A stretch of DNA of 39,447 bases from a virus. Each line of letters begins with the position of its first letter. Within the stretch, counting starts at the first letter, position 1. Position numbers and translations under genes: made by a program. The DNA lies in the IMG/VR virus record IMGVR_UViG_3300013119_000145, positions 1-39,447 of that record, one strand, 5' to 3'. Shown piece after piece: positions 39,021 through 39,447 of this stretch. Under the pieces are notes generated by a model. That model saw nothing but the letters and a program-made list of their open reading frames with translations, did no database searches and was not told the origin of the DNA.

Positions 39021-39391
39021 TGTCTTGTCATTCTAAGTGGTGCACTTGGATATCAGCTATATCTCAATTAGCAGTTGCTTCTGTTATTGTATATGCAGGA
39101 TTAATTGTTAATACCCACATGGAATCATGGACAAAATCATTTGAGCAAGGTTCTGAGGACTTACATTCAATTAGACAAAATATGAATGCTATGACTTATT
39201 CAATGGAATCTATTAATAAAGACATGGATAAGATGAATCAATCCACAGTTAAAATGGAAAAACACATGGTTAATTTAAACAATAACATTGTGACTATATC
39301 TCAACAAATGGATTATATGAATTACAGTGTTGGTGGAATACAAAAGAAATTTAGTCCTCAAGGAATGATGAAGAGTTTTATGCCTTTTTAA
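39020..39391 (+). CDS. membrane-anchored coiled-coil protein
   Basis: A 123-residue protein with two N-terminal cysteines (CHSKWC), one membrane helix (about 12-30, ISQLAVASVIVYAGLIV) and then a long helical region rich in Asn, Met, Gln and Ser (LHSIRQNMNAMTYSMESINKDMDKMNQ and so on) that looks like a coiled coil. It has the same general design as the proteins at 20707 and 21414. Function unknown; its start in the upstream stop (TAATG) shows coupling to the tube-like gene. Confidence 0.62.
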   Translation: MSCHSKWCTWISAISQLAVASVIVYAGLIVNTHMESWTKSFEQGSEDLHSIRQNMNAMTYSMESINKDMDKMNQSTVKMEKHMVNLNNNIVTISQQMDYMNYSVGGIQKKFSPQGMMKSFMPF

Positions 39392-39396
39392 ACGTA

Positions 39397-39404
39397 TATA
39401 AATA
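39397..39404 (+). promoter_or_regulatory. T4-type late promoter (TATAAATA)
   Basis: An exact TATAAATA just after the stop of the membrane protein gene and 24 bases before the ATG at 39429. Confidence 0.72.
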
Positions 39405-39428
39405 AGTTATATATTATGAGGTTATATT

Positions 39429-39447
39429 ATGAATGTAGAAGAAATAC
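39429..39447 (+). CDS. start of an unknown gene, cut by the window end
   Basis: ATG 39429 opens a frame beginning MNVEEI that runs off the end. GAGG (39418-39421) is 7 bases upstream and a late promoter precedes it, so a real gene probably begins here. Another ATG (39416, MRLYY) is possible but has no ribosome-binding site. Too short to identify. Confidence 0.45.

Noticed and set aside
1-39447. tRNA genes, CRISPR arrays, integrase or insertion sequences
   Set aside because: Looked for by eye; no cloverleaf-like sequences, regularly spaced repeats or transposase/integrase motifs were seen. A tRNA scan would be needed to exclude them fully.

Overview
This window looks like part of the genome of an AT-rich, T4-like myovirus, most like the marine/pelagic T4 relatives. 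The evidence is an almost intact T4-ordered block of neck, packaging, tail-tube and head genes (13, 14, 15, 16, 17, 18, 19, 20, 67-like, 21, 22, 23), T4-type late promoters (TATAAATA) in front of many units, a PhoH-like ATPase, and long runs of genes whose stops and starts overlap by 1-20 bases. No tRNA, CRISPR array, integrase or insertion sequence was recognised. A marine (possibly SAR11-type) host is an inference from composition and gene content, not something the sequence shows directly.

Layout. (1) 1-2750: the end of an unknown gene, a glycine-rich tail-fibre tip/adhesin, a small tail-assembly chaperone-like protein and a 2-oxoglutarate/Fe(II)-oxygenase-like protein. (2) 2765-12916: a tightly overlapping run of eleven genes encoding nine radical SAM cores in three subfamilies, apparently read from one late promoter. 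Two enzymes have the radical SAM core and the Cys-rich SPASM/twitch part on separate, overlapping genes; a third paralogue has them fused. A small unknown gene (12889-13095) closes the run. (3) 13076-18063: a mixed accessory block with a two-gene minus-strand island (oxygenase-like plus a DUF6356-like protein), two more oxygenase-like genes, two P-loop/sulfotransferase-like genes, an SGNH hydrolase and a larger minus-strand oxygenase. (4) 18111-25438: unknown, lysis and virion genes: a lipoprotein with a C-terminal membrane segment (spanin candidate), a DUF1353 protein, PhoH, three small membrane/coiled-coil proteins (one MscS-like), two proteins with internal-head-protein-like N-termini, tandem HExxH metalloprotease-like paralogues and a transglycosylase-like protein. 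(5) 25469-39447: the conserved T4 structural block, with an extra methyltransferase between 16 and 17, a cluster of small head-core genes before 21, and a gp19-like paralogue after 23.

How it may work together. The structural block makes and fills the particle. The radical SAM/oxygenase/sulfotransferase/SGNH region sits directly behind the adhesin genes and is set up for late expression, so I infer that it chemically modifies something made late in infection, such as a tail fibre, another virion protein or a cell-surface molecule. The substrate cannot be read from the sequence. This multi-enzyme cassette is the best candidate for a previously undescribed system in the window.
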